This document shows, in pieces, positions 11,293 to 23,100 of a stretch of DNA of 64,000 nt. Every line of letters begins with the position of its first letter. Position 1 is the stretch's first letter. A model generated the notes under the pieces. That model did no database searches and was not told the origin of the DNA. It saw nothing but the letters and a program-made list of their open reading frames with translations. The translations under genes were made by a program, and so were the position numbers. Source of the stretch: Todiramphus chloris collaris (lineage: Eukaryota > Chordata > Aves > Coraciiformes > Alcedinidae); the NCBI GenBank assembly GCA_025345505.1, contig JANVCC010000120.1:228616-292615 (forward strand), in the 5' to 3' direction.

Positions 11293-13827
11293 TTCACAGA
11301 ATTTCACCGTGAAGACCTTCTCCCTTGAAGGCACTGCAAGTTTGGGTGTAGGAGGGATCTGGGTGGAAGAACTTAAACATGGGTGGCAATTATGGCAGCC
11401 ATGCCAGACAGATAAGAAGACAGATCATCACAGCAGACAATACTCAGAGAGAGGAGATGCCACGCAGCTGTGGTATCACAAAGGGGATAATGGGAGCTCA
11501 CCGAAGTTGAAGACCAGGAGGCATCCTTCAGCAGGCAGCCAACCAGGCCAGGCAGACCACCACACACCCACAAGCACACAGCCACCTCTCTGCACAGGCA
11601 TTTACTCTGCTACCAGCATTTGGATGTTACCAATTATTAGCTTCCAGATAATTATGGAGGTTACTCCAACAATGATCTTTTTACACCGAGTGCAATAAAT
11701 AACAACAAACCTGCCCGGTGCGTAGCTAACTTCAAGCTATTGAAGAATTACAGGAAGAATGATCTAGGAGTAAACCCAAGCAGGGCCACAGAAGGAAAGG
11801 TACTTCACACCGATCCCACCAGGTGCATCTCCACAAGGCCAGGGGCTATCCACCTCAGTGCATAGGGAAAAGAAATGGCTCCTATCCAGTTTAGCTTCTT
11901 TATGATGAATAAGGATGAAAATGTTATTCCTCAATAATCCTAACCTCTTTCCTTCCCTTGGGGCCCACTACCCAGCACCAGCCAAAGAAACCAGCACCAA
12001 CCCAGATCCAATGCTGATCCCTTTCTCCACTGTTGCCTTTGTCTTCGGGAGATAATGTGCACCAATCGCACGTGGCTGCCACCTCTGCAAGCACAAAGAC
12101 AACCCATAGTGGTGATTCTGCCTGGGAACTACCTAGACTTTGAAAGAGGCCACCAGCTGAGGATGGGCAGGCACCTGGAGGATCTCCCCCCCCTGCTCTT
12201 AGCTTTGTGCAGCTCGGTGCAGGGGAGAAGGAACAGCATCCTGGGGGAGTGCAGTGGAGAACACGCACAGTGCCCGTGCGCGAGGGGCTGCACGGGGCAA
12301 ACTCCAACACCTCACTGCAGCCCCTGCCCCTCCACCTCGGCTAAAAGGCAGGACGGGCCCAGCCTGCGCCTCGCTCCAGCAGCGTGGCAGTGCCCATCTG
12401 TCCCCCGGGGGACAGCCCTCCCTGCTTGGCATGCCGCTCCGCTGGGAACCCCAGGTTAATTCAGTAACACATATAACAAGACTTTTAAATTATCTTTTCC
12501 ACAGTGCAAAGCTGCCTCCCTGCAATCTTTCCTCGGTTCCACACTTCAGCTACATCCAACATTTTCTTGCCCACAACTGAATTGCCCACCTAGGAAAAAA
12601 CAAACGACAATAAAACCAGAAATCATTTGCAAGAGAAAAAGCAAAAACCTTTGTGAACAATGTACAACCCCTGACTGCTAAGCTTGAAAATGAGGAAGGA
12701 TCAGAGCCTGTGACAGCAAATCACAGCAGCACATCCACCTTGTGCAGAAAGAGCAAGAGAGGACAGCATTTCTTAAGGACTGAAGATACCAACAAGCCCC
12801 TCCTTTCTCTCCCTTTGCATACTGCTGGCCCCATGACCCTTATCCAGACACAAAAGTTGGTGGAGAGAGAAAAAGAAACACCCAACTTATCCCACCCAGC
12901 AGCCATTCCCAAGCATCAAGCTGCTGTCTGCATGGCATCCCTTGTGTAGCTCTGGGGTCTCACCACCAGCACCAGGGTCTTGCACAGCAAGTGATGGCTG
13001 GGTCTCCCATGTCAGCCACAACTTCATCCTTGGTTTTGTTACAGAGATCTTCAAGCCCTTCAGCCTGGTTCTTATCACCACATTATGGTCAGAAAACTTG
13101 GTCACATACCACACTTCCTTCTGCCATCCCTAGTTCTCCCCTTTAAAGTGAATGCAGAACTTCCCTCACATTTTTTCTCCATTCTTCAATTCAAAAGTCT
13201 CATTAATGACCTTGTTAAGTGTCAGCAGAACGAGATCTCTCCTCTGCAGGATGACTTATTTCCAAAGTGTTGCTCCTTCCTGTGGTCCAGCTCTCCCCTT
13301 CAAACCTCTCCCTCCTCCTACAGACACCAGATGCACCTGAAGAAGCTGCTGGACAGGTCTCCCACTGCCTTTGACTATAAAGTTTCTATATGAAATTGTC
13401 ATTTCATGATAGTCACTGTAATGACTATAACCTTACCTAAGCACCATGACTGCATTTTCCCCCTCGCAAAGCCCCAGGCAGGGCTTCATGCAACACCAGG
13501 GTAGGACAGCACCTTCGGCTCCCAAATTTCTATCTTCTGTCATTTGAGATTAAAGAGTCATTTTCAAATTTACATGTGGACTCCAGTTCACAAGCTTTGA
13601 AACTTCCTACGAGGGCACTTCAAGAGGCTACTTTTACAGTTGCTCCTTTCTTGTCCATCTGCAGAGTTCCTGGCCTGTATGAGGCCAAGCTGAAGAGCCT
13701 CCACTCCACTACTGCTTAAGCACCGAGCCCAGCATGTCCATTTGCATCCCTGTGTTTAGCGTGGAGCACTGGACACACCGTCAGGCAGCAGCTCGCATCC
13801 ATAGCCTCCTCCATCCATCATACCGAG
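11293..13827. other. Intergenic sequence, no supported gene
   Basis: Unique sequence. A locally GC- and CpG-richer patch lies at about 12230-12440 but has no open frame with a recognised domain and no accompanying exon. Nothing else is supported. Confidence 0.55.
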
Positions 13828-14515
13828 TCACAGAACGGTAGGGGTTGGAAGGGACCAAGCCCCCTGCCAGAGCAGGACAAAACTAGAGCAGACCACTCAG
13901 AAATGCATCCAGTCTTGAAAGTCTCCAGAGCAGGAGACCACAGCCTCTCTGAGGAGTCTGTTCCAGTGCTCTACAACTCTTCCAGTAAAGATGTTCTTCC
14001 TCATGTTGAGGTAGAACTTCCTGCACTTGAATCCATTGCCCCTCATCCTATCATAAGGCAGAAGTGAAAAGAGGTTGTCCCTGCCTTCTTGACACCCAGC
14101 CCTTATGTATCTATAGGTGTGAATTAGATCCCCTCTCAGGCTTCTACTCTCCAGACTAAAAAGCCCCAGGTCTCTCAGCCTTTCCTCATAAGGCAGGTGT
14201 TCCAGCCCCTTCATCATCATCGTAGCCTCTGTTGGACTCTCTCAAGTAGATCTCTGTCACTCTTGAACTGGGGAGCCCAGAACTGGACGCGATACTCCAG
14301 GTGAGGTCTCACTAGGGGAAGGAGAGGGGGAGGAGAACCTTCCTTGATCTGCTGGACACACTCTTCTTAATGCACCCCAGGAGACCACTGGCCTTCCTGG
14401 CCACAAGGGCACATTACTGTCTCGTGGATAACTTGTCTCTCAGAACTCCCAGGTCCTTTCCACGGAGCTACTCTCTAACAGGTCACCTTCTAACCTGTAC
14501 TGCTGCATTTACATA
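13828..14515 (-). repeat. CR1 LINE, longest intergenic copy, with ORF2 C-terminal remnant
   Basis: The left edge carries the reverse CR1 end (cagaacggtaggggttgg). The block continues through the ORF2 C-terminus. A minus-strand frame at 13897-14220 translates to the typical reverse-transcriptase tail: [19 protein letters not shown], then [16 protein letters not shown], then [16 protein letters not shown]. Further right are the upstream ORF2 portions (gaactggggagcccagaact, then gccttcctggccacaaggg). Frame breaks and the lack of the 5' part make it a dead copy. Confidence 0.93.
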
Positions 14516-17039
14516 CAGAGTAGTGGACTTCTATTACCTGGAGCGTCAGCTCTTCAAGGCACAATGCTGGGCAGAACAGACCTGACTGATTTTATTGCAT
14601 TGTTTGCATTTTAAGGAACCACTTCAAAGCACTTTATCAGTGATCAAACGCCTCCTGGACCATCCTGGAAGAAACGCACGGAACTCAGTTACAGGAGCTG
14701 ACCAGGAGACCACAGTGGTCTCATGGACCTGGGTCGAGAGAGACTGCAGGGGCCAAAGGGAAGTGAAGAAGATTGTTCATTCTCTTCCTCAGGCAGAAGG
14801 GATGTCTAATGCTGGAGCTGGGGACATTGCTAGCCAGTATTTCTCAGCCATCTTTTGCCCCATCATTGGTGCAGTGAAAACAAAACCACTGTGGGCAGGG
14901 ACATTACAACAGCCCTTATTTATAACCAAAGAGGTTAACTTTTGGACGCTAGGGTTTTAAGGTTTTTAGGTTCTTTTAAAAGCCATCCCATTTGCTGCTC
15001 AGTTACCACTTTGGGAAAGAGACATCACACCTGCATCATTCCTCACATTTGCTTTCCAATGACCTACAAAGACCACAGGTTTCAGACAGAGGAAGGCTGG
15101 CTGAAAAGCATCACTCATATGGCCCCAAGTGTCAAAAAAAAAGGGGGGGAGGGGGTGGTGGTGAAGGGCAGAGTTAAAAAAGGTGTTAATAAGTATTTTT
15201 TTTCAGATGGCAGCAGGTTTTCATCCCACTCTGCACGAGAGCCCTTTCCTGATGGTCAGGGTGTACCTTTGTAGATCTCTTCCCCAACTTCAAGCCTCGA
15301 GTAGAGCAACTCCCTACATCGCTTACGTCCAGCCTGATGCTCCTCCCAAGACACAATGCAGGCCTCGTATCTTGCTGCCCCCCCAGCTCAGCACCATCAT
15401 CTCGCTGACAGCCCTTCGAGGACCTGGGCGGTTGCTGCTGGATCGCGGCCCAGCCCCTTCAGCCAGGCTCTGGTGTTTCAGGTTAACAGGTATTTCCAAC
15501 TTCTGATCTGGTAGAACACGATGTTAAGAAAAGGTGCAGAGAGTGGGACATGCTGGTTGCATAAGTATTGCTAGCACCTCTCTGCAGGCCACCTGGCAAT
15601 TAAGGCTGCCTGGGTTTGCTAAGGGCTTAAAGCTGTCGCTGCTGCCCCCAGGCAGGCGCCTCTGCCCTGGCACCGAAGCTGTCCTGGCCCCGCTGCGCCT
15701 CGGCAGGCAGGGCAGGCTGAGGCTGAGGCCGAGGCCGAGGCCGAGAGCAGCTCTGAGGCACCAAGGCAGGCGCCTCGAACCCAGCGTGTCTGGGGACAGC
15801 CAGCCAAGCGCTGCTCTCTCTGGAGCAGAAAGGAATTTCTGTTCTCCATTGTTTTTCTTTCGATTGATCACACCAGAGGCAAAAATTGAAAGTCTTACTT
15901 CAAACCCAGCACTGCCCCAGTGCAACCATGACAGCCCAGCAACGCTGCTTCTTTGCTGATGCAAAGGCTTCCTGGGGACAGAAATCATCTCTGCCCCACT
16001 CTCTGAGCGTCTGCACGGAGAGGGGGAGGTCCTCCCAGGGCACAAGGTCCTCCCAGGGTCTGGTAAGGGCACAAGCACAACACAACCCGAGCAACTTTCC
16101 AGGACCTCTGCCTACGGACGGGGAGAGCCGGCAGTAGGTGGCACGGACTCCATGTGACAGCAGGGCAGGTCCAGGCCTGGAAAGCAGACAAGGACCCAGT
16201 ACCTTCCCTGCCTCGAGTGTGCCTATGCTGCTCTGAGGTTGACTTTGCATTTAAAGTGCCCACCATGCCCCAAAACTCAGAAAGCCTTCCTCAGCCAGGA
16301 AAGGCAGCCCCGGAGCTCCTGTGCTGCATCTGCCCTCCCCGTGTCAGGTCCTTGGGCCCAATCCTGTTGATCTCTGAACATCCACAAGCCTCACAGTTGT
16401 AGTTCAGCATCTTCAGACACACACAGTCTTTCAGAGACAGCCCAAGGGGATGAGGGCAGCTGCAGCTAAACTCCGAAGAGTTCTGTAGCTCTGGGGAGGT
16501 TGTGATCAAAGACATGCTAGGAACTTTTCTCTTTTTTTTAAAGGCACTAAGAAATCCATTTATTGGGCTTAGGAAAGAATTTCACGCCAAAGCAAAAGGA
16601 AGCTGTGTAGTGGAGAAAGCACAGAGAAAAGCATCAGAAATCAAGAAGTGGAAACAGCGAAGTCTAAAGCAGAAAGAAGATGAATTTTGGCACCAGGGGG
16701 AGTCACCACAGGGCCCACATTTAAACTAGGTCACAACTGACAGCTCATGATGCTACAGACACGAGAAAAATTATCACCTACTTTCCTACAGCTCACCCTT
16801 TTAAGGCAGTTCCAGGCAACTCGGGTTCCCCCAAGCCCTCCACGGCAGTTAACTCTGCACTAGCTCTCTTGTACCACCACCAGACCGCAGCAGTAGCACA
16901 AGCTCTTTGTCAGAGATGCTCAGAAGAGATTTGATCTCCAAGCCCAGCTTCCACACCCACACAGAGCCAACAGCAGCAACATGAACGACTCCCAGGGATG
17001 CAGGCCCCTGGCAGCACCAGTTCACAGAGCCTGGTCAGT
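14516..17039. other. Intergenic sequence with a GC-rich patch
   Basis: No gene supported. A GC-rich patch at about 15620-15790 contains a short GAGGCC-type tandem run. The plus frame 16502-16729 is Lys/Arg/Glu-rich (FLKALRNPFIGLRKEFHAK...) but short and without a family match. Confidence 0.5.
15714..15745 (+). repeat. Short GAGGCC/GAGGCT tandem repeat
   Basis: About five copies of a 6-base unit (gaggct then gaggcc) in a GC-rich patch. Both strands remain open through it, which explains the artefactual Arg/Pro- and Ala/Ser-rich open frames overlapping here. Confidence 0.8.
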
Positions 17040-17376
17040 GGAGTTAACTTGGCAGAACAGGAGAAAGCGCTGGGAACAACGGGAGTTGGGCTATTCTCCC
17101 TGGGGACAAGGGACAGAACAAGAGGAGATGGCCTGAAGATGACCCAGGGGAGGTTCAGGCTGGATCTCAGGAGCATTTCTTTCCAGAAAGGGCTGTCAGG
17201 CATTGGAATGGGCTGCCCAGGGAGCTGGTGGAGTCCCCATCCCTGGAGGGGTTTAAGAGCTGGGTAGATGTTGTGCTCAGGGACAGGGTTCAGTGGGTTT
17301 GATAGGGCTGGGAGTGAGGTTGGACTGGATGATCTTGAAGGTCTCTTCCAGCTGAAACTATTCTATGAATCTATCA
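17040..17376 (+). repeat. CR1 LINE 3' end, a different subfamily
   Basis: CR1 end with a distinct sequence: 'gggacagaacaagaggagat', 'ttcaggctggatctcaggag', 'ggctgcccagggagctggtg', 'ggttggactggatgatcttg' and terminal 'attctatgaatct'. The variant 3' region (ggaatgggctgcccagggag; gagtccccatccctggaggg) differs from the copies at 9-14 kb, so a separate CR1 lineage is likely. The left edge is approximate. Confidence 0.9.
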
Positions 17377-19950
17377 TCTATACCGAGGAATTGTCCCAAT
17401 CCATTCCAAAGCCCCGCCCAGACGAAGGGCAGGCCCAGGAACAAAAAAATCCCACAAAATTATCAAGGTTGCTGCTGCTCTGAAATTACACTGGCAAAAG
17501 AGGCAGCTCCTGCCCCCATCGCTGCCCCGTCTCTCTCGGGGCAGCCCCTGGCAGAAGAGGCTGCCTGCACCCCATCAGCCAACAACAGCAAGATTTCCCC
17601 CCTCTTTTGCACAATTTAGTGCATTGACAAATTTTTTGTCTTTTCTGAAAATTCAGGTATTGACCTTTGTTTTCTCAGACCTTTAAAGGGAAGGGTTCGA
17701 CCTTTGCAGTGTCAATGAGAGTTTCTGGAAAGGGAGCACGTAGCAAGTGGTCCCTTCTTCAAGCACATCTCTCATTCAACTGTCCTCACCTGTGTGCACT
17801 TCAGGAAGGCATTTGTGCAGTTCAAATATGAAAAAACCTCTGCATTTGCTCTGAAATCCATCAGGTGGAAATAAAAGGACCTGTAAAGAATTACAGCAGG
17901 AGCCCCAAACCTGTCACTCTTTAAAGTGTGAGAGCTGCACAGCAGGGTTGGCTCTGGCTACAGCTGATAGAAGTTGAATTGTCAAGGGAGGGATTATTTT
18001 TATTTTATTAGGATTTATTTTTTATTAAACTACTGCCATACACCTTAAAGCCTGTCCAGTACCCCCTGAAAGGATCCTATTTACTTTCACTATGTCAAGT
18101 CTAATGAATTCTTACTCTAATGGGTTGTTACCACTTTCAAAATAATTTGCACACTAGGAGCAAGAAGTTTCCAAAAATGATTAATTCACAAAAAGGATTA
18201 CTTCCTACCTCAAGGACCTTTAAATATACTATGGCCTTTTTACCATGACCTTTTCCTGAGTTAGAAAAACAAAAAAGTACTTTCAGTGTTTGGCTTCACA
18301 AGGATAGAGGTTAAAACAGTGGCCCAGAGCAGGGGCTGAGCCACCAGCTGCACACAAAGCTGAAGAGCAGCGGCAAAACTGCCCAATATTTCAACAGGTA
18401 TCTCCAGTTTCCAGGGGACTGCACACACAGCACTACTGCTGCACCCTGTGCCACACCAAGGTACTTGAGAAGGGTGGGTTGGATGGTTAGAGTTGAGTTA
18501 AAATAAAAAAAACACATTAAAAAGAGTTTTTAAGGTGGGGGGGTTGGGTTTTTTGGTTGGTTGTCTCTTTGTGGTTTTATGTTTTGGGGTTTTTTTGTTG
18601 TTGTTGTTTTGGGGCTTTTTTATTATTTGCCGTATTTGTTCTAGGATTAACTCTTGGCCAGCTCTTGCTTTCCTGGCCAAGTCCCCAGAACAGTCTCATG
18701 CCAGCTCCTGAATTTGCACTGTGGTAGTAGCTGTTTCAGGAACTGTTCCTGCTGTTCAGCGAGACTGCTACAGCATTGCACGTAAAAAGGATTAAGCATG
18801 GGAAAAAAGAGTGTCTTTGAGTGATTCTGGTAACGTCTGCAGAGCTGAAATGGAAAAGCCAAAAGCAGATGGCATGCCAGAGCATTTCTAGAGGAAAGGG
18901 ATTGGTAAGTAAATGCACACACGCGCACACACAAACCCTCACCCCCTGCAAAGGGATGGATGCAGGGGCACAGCACCGCTCCCTGCGAGCAATCACAGGG
19001 AGAACTGCAGACAGAGTGAGGTACTGCACCCTGAAGACCACTAAGTGCTTTATTCTCTCTTAGTCTTCCTTTGAAACAAAAACTAGCAAGCCACAACGAA
19101 GCCAAACCCTTTGGTGTTCACATCAACAGGAGGTGACCCCTAACTCGATATGGATGAAGCTTCCCACAGGACTTGGCCTTTCACAGGAATAAAAGCCCAA
19201 GATCACAACTTCCAGTTTGTTTCATCATCATTCTCCAAACAAATATTCACAACTACTTTTGCTTTATGAGAAGTCTCTTCAAGCTTGCTTAAAATGTTTT
19301 TCTGTCTGATATGAAGCATCAGGACACTCCAAATAAAATACCCAAACCAGAGAAGCCATCAGAAATGGTCCTGTGTTTTGACCTGGCAGCTTAGAATAAA
19401 ATTCCCACCCAGAGGAAGTGATTTTGGAGTTCTCTTCTCCCACTCCCTGCGTGATCCAAAGAATACATCAGTGACGACAAGCAAGACGAGAACACTCAGA
19501 CCCTTGGGAAACAGCCACAAAGCTATGGTTTTAAAAACGTTTATTCAAAAAAAAGGACATTACAAGAGGACCAGGTAGGAAACAAATTCTATGAGGCACG
19601 TGCAGTTTTCTGGTGCACTGCACAGAACAAGCGATAACATACATGTATGTTACACGTGCAATACACACGTGCAGGTACACTTGCACACCCACCTGAACCG
19701 CTAACACGGGTCCGGCGCTGGCCGGGTCACTTGCCACAGCAGGCAGAGGCCGGGGCTCCTCCAGACGACAGCTATTCCGGGCTGTGGTTACACTGCCTGC
19801 AAAAGCACAAGTTGTACACACAGTTTTAACAACAGTTCAAATAAGACTCACATTTGAGAGTTTCTACATCATTCTTCCACGCTGTGGCATTAAGATACTG
19901 TATCTCCTAAGGTTTTATTTATTCAATGTAATCTAGATTTCAAGTTCTTA
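17377..19950. other. Intergenic sequence, no supported gene
   Basis: No gene supported. It contains A/T-rich stretches (about 17990-18030), a T/G-rich tract (18525-18625, listed separately) and, near the right end, possible minus-strand terminal-exon signals (see findings). Confidence 0.5.
18525..18625. repeat. T/G-rich low-complexity tract
   Basis: Almost only T and G on the plus strand, with ggttgggttttttggttgg-type units and a short GTT run (ttgttgttgttg). The minus strand translates to a Lys/Asn/Thr-rich artefact. It is one of several such tracts in the window. Confidence 0.8.
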
Positions 19951-20125
19951 CACAGAATCACCACGGTTGGAAAGACCTCAAAGATCATCGTGCTACATTC
20001 TTCCCTACAAACAATCCATCCTTGTTGTCTACCCATGGTTCTGCTGAGCAAAGCATATCTAAGACTATTTGCTTGGTTACCTAACGAAGAAATCCAGAGA
20101 CTTAAATACCTGGCAAGCCCTTTAT
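19951..20125 (-). repeat. CR1 LINE 3' fragment, decayed
   Basis: The left edge reads 'cacagaatcaccacggttgg' followed by 'aagacctcaaagatcatc', the reverse of a CR1 terminus. Further right 'tctgctgagcaaagcatatc' and 'agagacttaaatacctgg' match the decayed inner part of the same type of CR1 end. The right boundary is approximate. Confidence 0.72.
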
Positions 20126-23100
20126 AACCCAAATCAGAGAACCGAGACATCCATTGGCTAATGCTTTCCTAAGGCTCTGCAGCAATCACAACCTAAACCT
20201 GGCCAAAACCAGGAATTCTTCTCTTTAAAGCACAGCTAATAGCAGCCAGCAGTTCCTCCTCAGAGAGCAGAACTCATAGCAGAGAAATAAATGAGCAGGA
20301 GCAGTGGTGTCAGACACCAGGTACTACACAGACACTAATTCTCAACTGGGAGAATGAACAGAACCTCACTGAACAGACTGGTGACCGAGATACAGCCCCT
20401 GATGTATCAAACAAAAAAGCACTTCAGGAAGCAGTAAATAAATAAATAAATTAAATAGTTCTCAAATTGGTCTCTTCCCCCTCCCCATGCTAAAACCATG
20501 CTCTGTTTCTTCACGGGGCAATGTTTTCTGCACCCAGCTGATCAACCCAACATCTGCCCATAAAACCTTAAGGATTAGATCAGAGAAAAAGCAGAACAAA
20601 TGAGATATTGAGGCCTTGCTTGTCGACTCACTCCTTGCCCTCCACCTCTGAACTTACCTTCTCAGTTGCAGCACAGCTCTTGGATATGCTATAAAGACAA
20701 ACATTTCTATCAGTACTGAAATGAATAAACTGAGAACAGAGAAAACCACGGCCAAGAGACACACGGCACCTGAGCCTTCCCCAGAGCTGTCAGACCACCA
20801 GGACTGGGTACCAGTACCTGCCATCAGAGTTCACTCTGCACATGTGTGCTTTAGTGCCCATCAGAGGGTCTATCCATCATCTAAAAACAGACAAGAATAG
20901 AAATGATTACAGTTTCAACCAGGAGAAAGTTATCACAACAGAGCACAGGATCTCTAACCCTACACCAGGGCAAAGAGCAAACTGGCATTTAACAAACACA
21001 GCAGCAGTTCATGAGATCTCTCTCATTATACGTATTTACATAGGTTACTTGTAAATAATACCAGTAAAACAGACTTCACAACCTCAGTAAAGGATCTGCT
21101 GCCCTCTTCATTAAAACTGAGACTGCTGTTAGTAAAATCACTATGTAAACAGCTCATTGACGTCACGCACACGCATGGGTTAAAGAAACTGCAATTAGCG
21201 CGAGAAGCAGTTAGATTATCCTCCTGACTGCAGGAGTGCAGAGCCAAAGGGAAGTGAAATGAAGCAAGTCATCTGTTTCACATGCCATCGAACATCCTGA
21301 ATGGCTGAGGTGTGCTCGGAAAGATCGTGATCAGGTTTCCAAAGCAAGCTATACCTTTTAGCATCTCTACAATCACCTATAAACCGAGGACTGAATCTGG
21401 AAATGAGAAGGTTACGGTTACCTGAGCTACTCCTCCAGCTCACCTTTAGTGGTAAGGCTTTCTCCTTTTTAACTGTTTCTCCTGTCATATGTTGGAAGTT
21501 TCTTTTAAGCATGCAGAATAAAAAGAAATCCCAACGACTCTGGAAGAGATAATTCATTTTCCCAAGCTGCACATTAAGGAGACAGAAAGTGTTCAGTCAC
21601 GGATGGATCAGCCTGAACATCCTGCAGATGAAATAAAATGCAACAGTCACTTCACCAATGTCTACACTGGCATTTCATACAGTTGTGCAGTGGTGACATC
21701 AACTACCATCTGCTTTCTCTTGTTTTTAAAACAAATTCACTAGGAACAGGCAAAGATTTTACACCCTGAGTGAGTCTAATGTACTCACATGAATACCCCA
21801 AGAGGGCTGCAAGATTTCCCGTTGCCTCCACAGTCCCTGTAAAGGTATCATCAGCAAGGTGCAATCACAACAGCCAGTGCACTACCATGCTCCCCCAAGA
21901 GCATCTTCTAAGGCTGATGGCTAAAGGCACTGAATACAAAGTGACCACCAGTTTCGGGAGACACTATGAATTTTGAGATTCAAGAGCTACCCAACAGCTG
22001 TGATCACAACATGCTATTTCCCTAAAAAAAAGCAATGAAACCAAAGAAATCTTCATTTCTTGAACTGTAAAGAGATCACGAAACATATGTCAAGCCAGGC
22101 TGATGATCCAGCACAGGTCAGAGACCAGAGATCGAAGGATCTAGAAGATGCTCACCTCAAATGGACCAAACAACAAATTAAGTGCTCCAAGAAGCAGTGA
22201 CAGTTGATGGGCTTCTGCTGTCAGTGTGCAGTTAAAGCTCTAAAGCTCCCTCTAAACCCTTGGGTCACATGAAGTGTAATTTGCATCAAAAAGGACTCAG
22301 ACAATAAAGCAAAACCCCAGAGACAATAAAAGCTTGATTTCTTCCTTTTTGCTACCTCTTGTACTGTTCTGGAAGATGGAAATGCTGCTGAGTTGGCAGT
22401 TGGCAATGCTATGACACCAGTGCTGCAGAGCTGGGAAGACCTCGACAGAACGGCAAGGTTATTTAGAGTCAAAGAAGCAACATCACCTCAAAGAGCAAGA
22501 CTTCAAACATTACCTACTGCTGCCACACTTCTGCCATTAACCAAGGCTCTCAGGGATGTCAGACAGTGCATGTCGACAAAAACCCACCAAGAGAATGAAA
22601 GGACTGAAAAGACTTCACTTACTGTAAACGTCAGATGGAGAGAAAGCTGGAAGACCAAGTTCTGAGAAGCCATCACGAGAAGGGGAAAGGGTCCTAGCCC
22701 AAAGAGGAAAGGGTCACGCACAAAAGGGAAGCACAAAGAGACAAGCACGTGCCTCTGCAGCAAAACATGTCAAGAGTTGAAAAGCTGCAAGCAAAGCTAC
22801 ATTTTTTTGCTTTGTTTATTTGTCTTTTGGCAAGATCAGGAACTTCTCTCTCAACAGGCTTGAGAGAAACTGAAAGGACACGTACTGGGCCTGATACATT
22901 TGTGAACAAAGCAGGAGAAGCTGCAGAGCAATCTCAGGTCCAGGCTGCTGCAGCCAAGAACAAGATGAGTCTATGACTGTGCTGCTTTCAGAGCTACATT
23001 CACTCTGCAAACAGCTCGGACACCTGTGTGAGTGTCCAGATGTGATCCTGCTCTATCCCACCTCAACCACGCCAGGCCAGCACAGCCAGCTCAGTTCAGG

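Noticed and set aside
10761-11297. Minus-strand 178-codon open frame
   Set aside because: Antisense of a CR1 3' end plus flank, not a gene.
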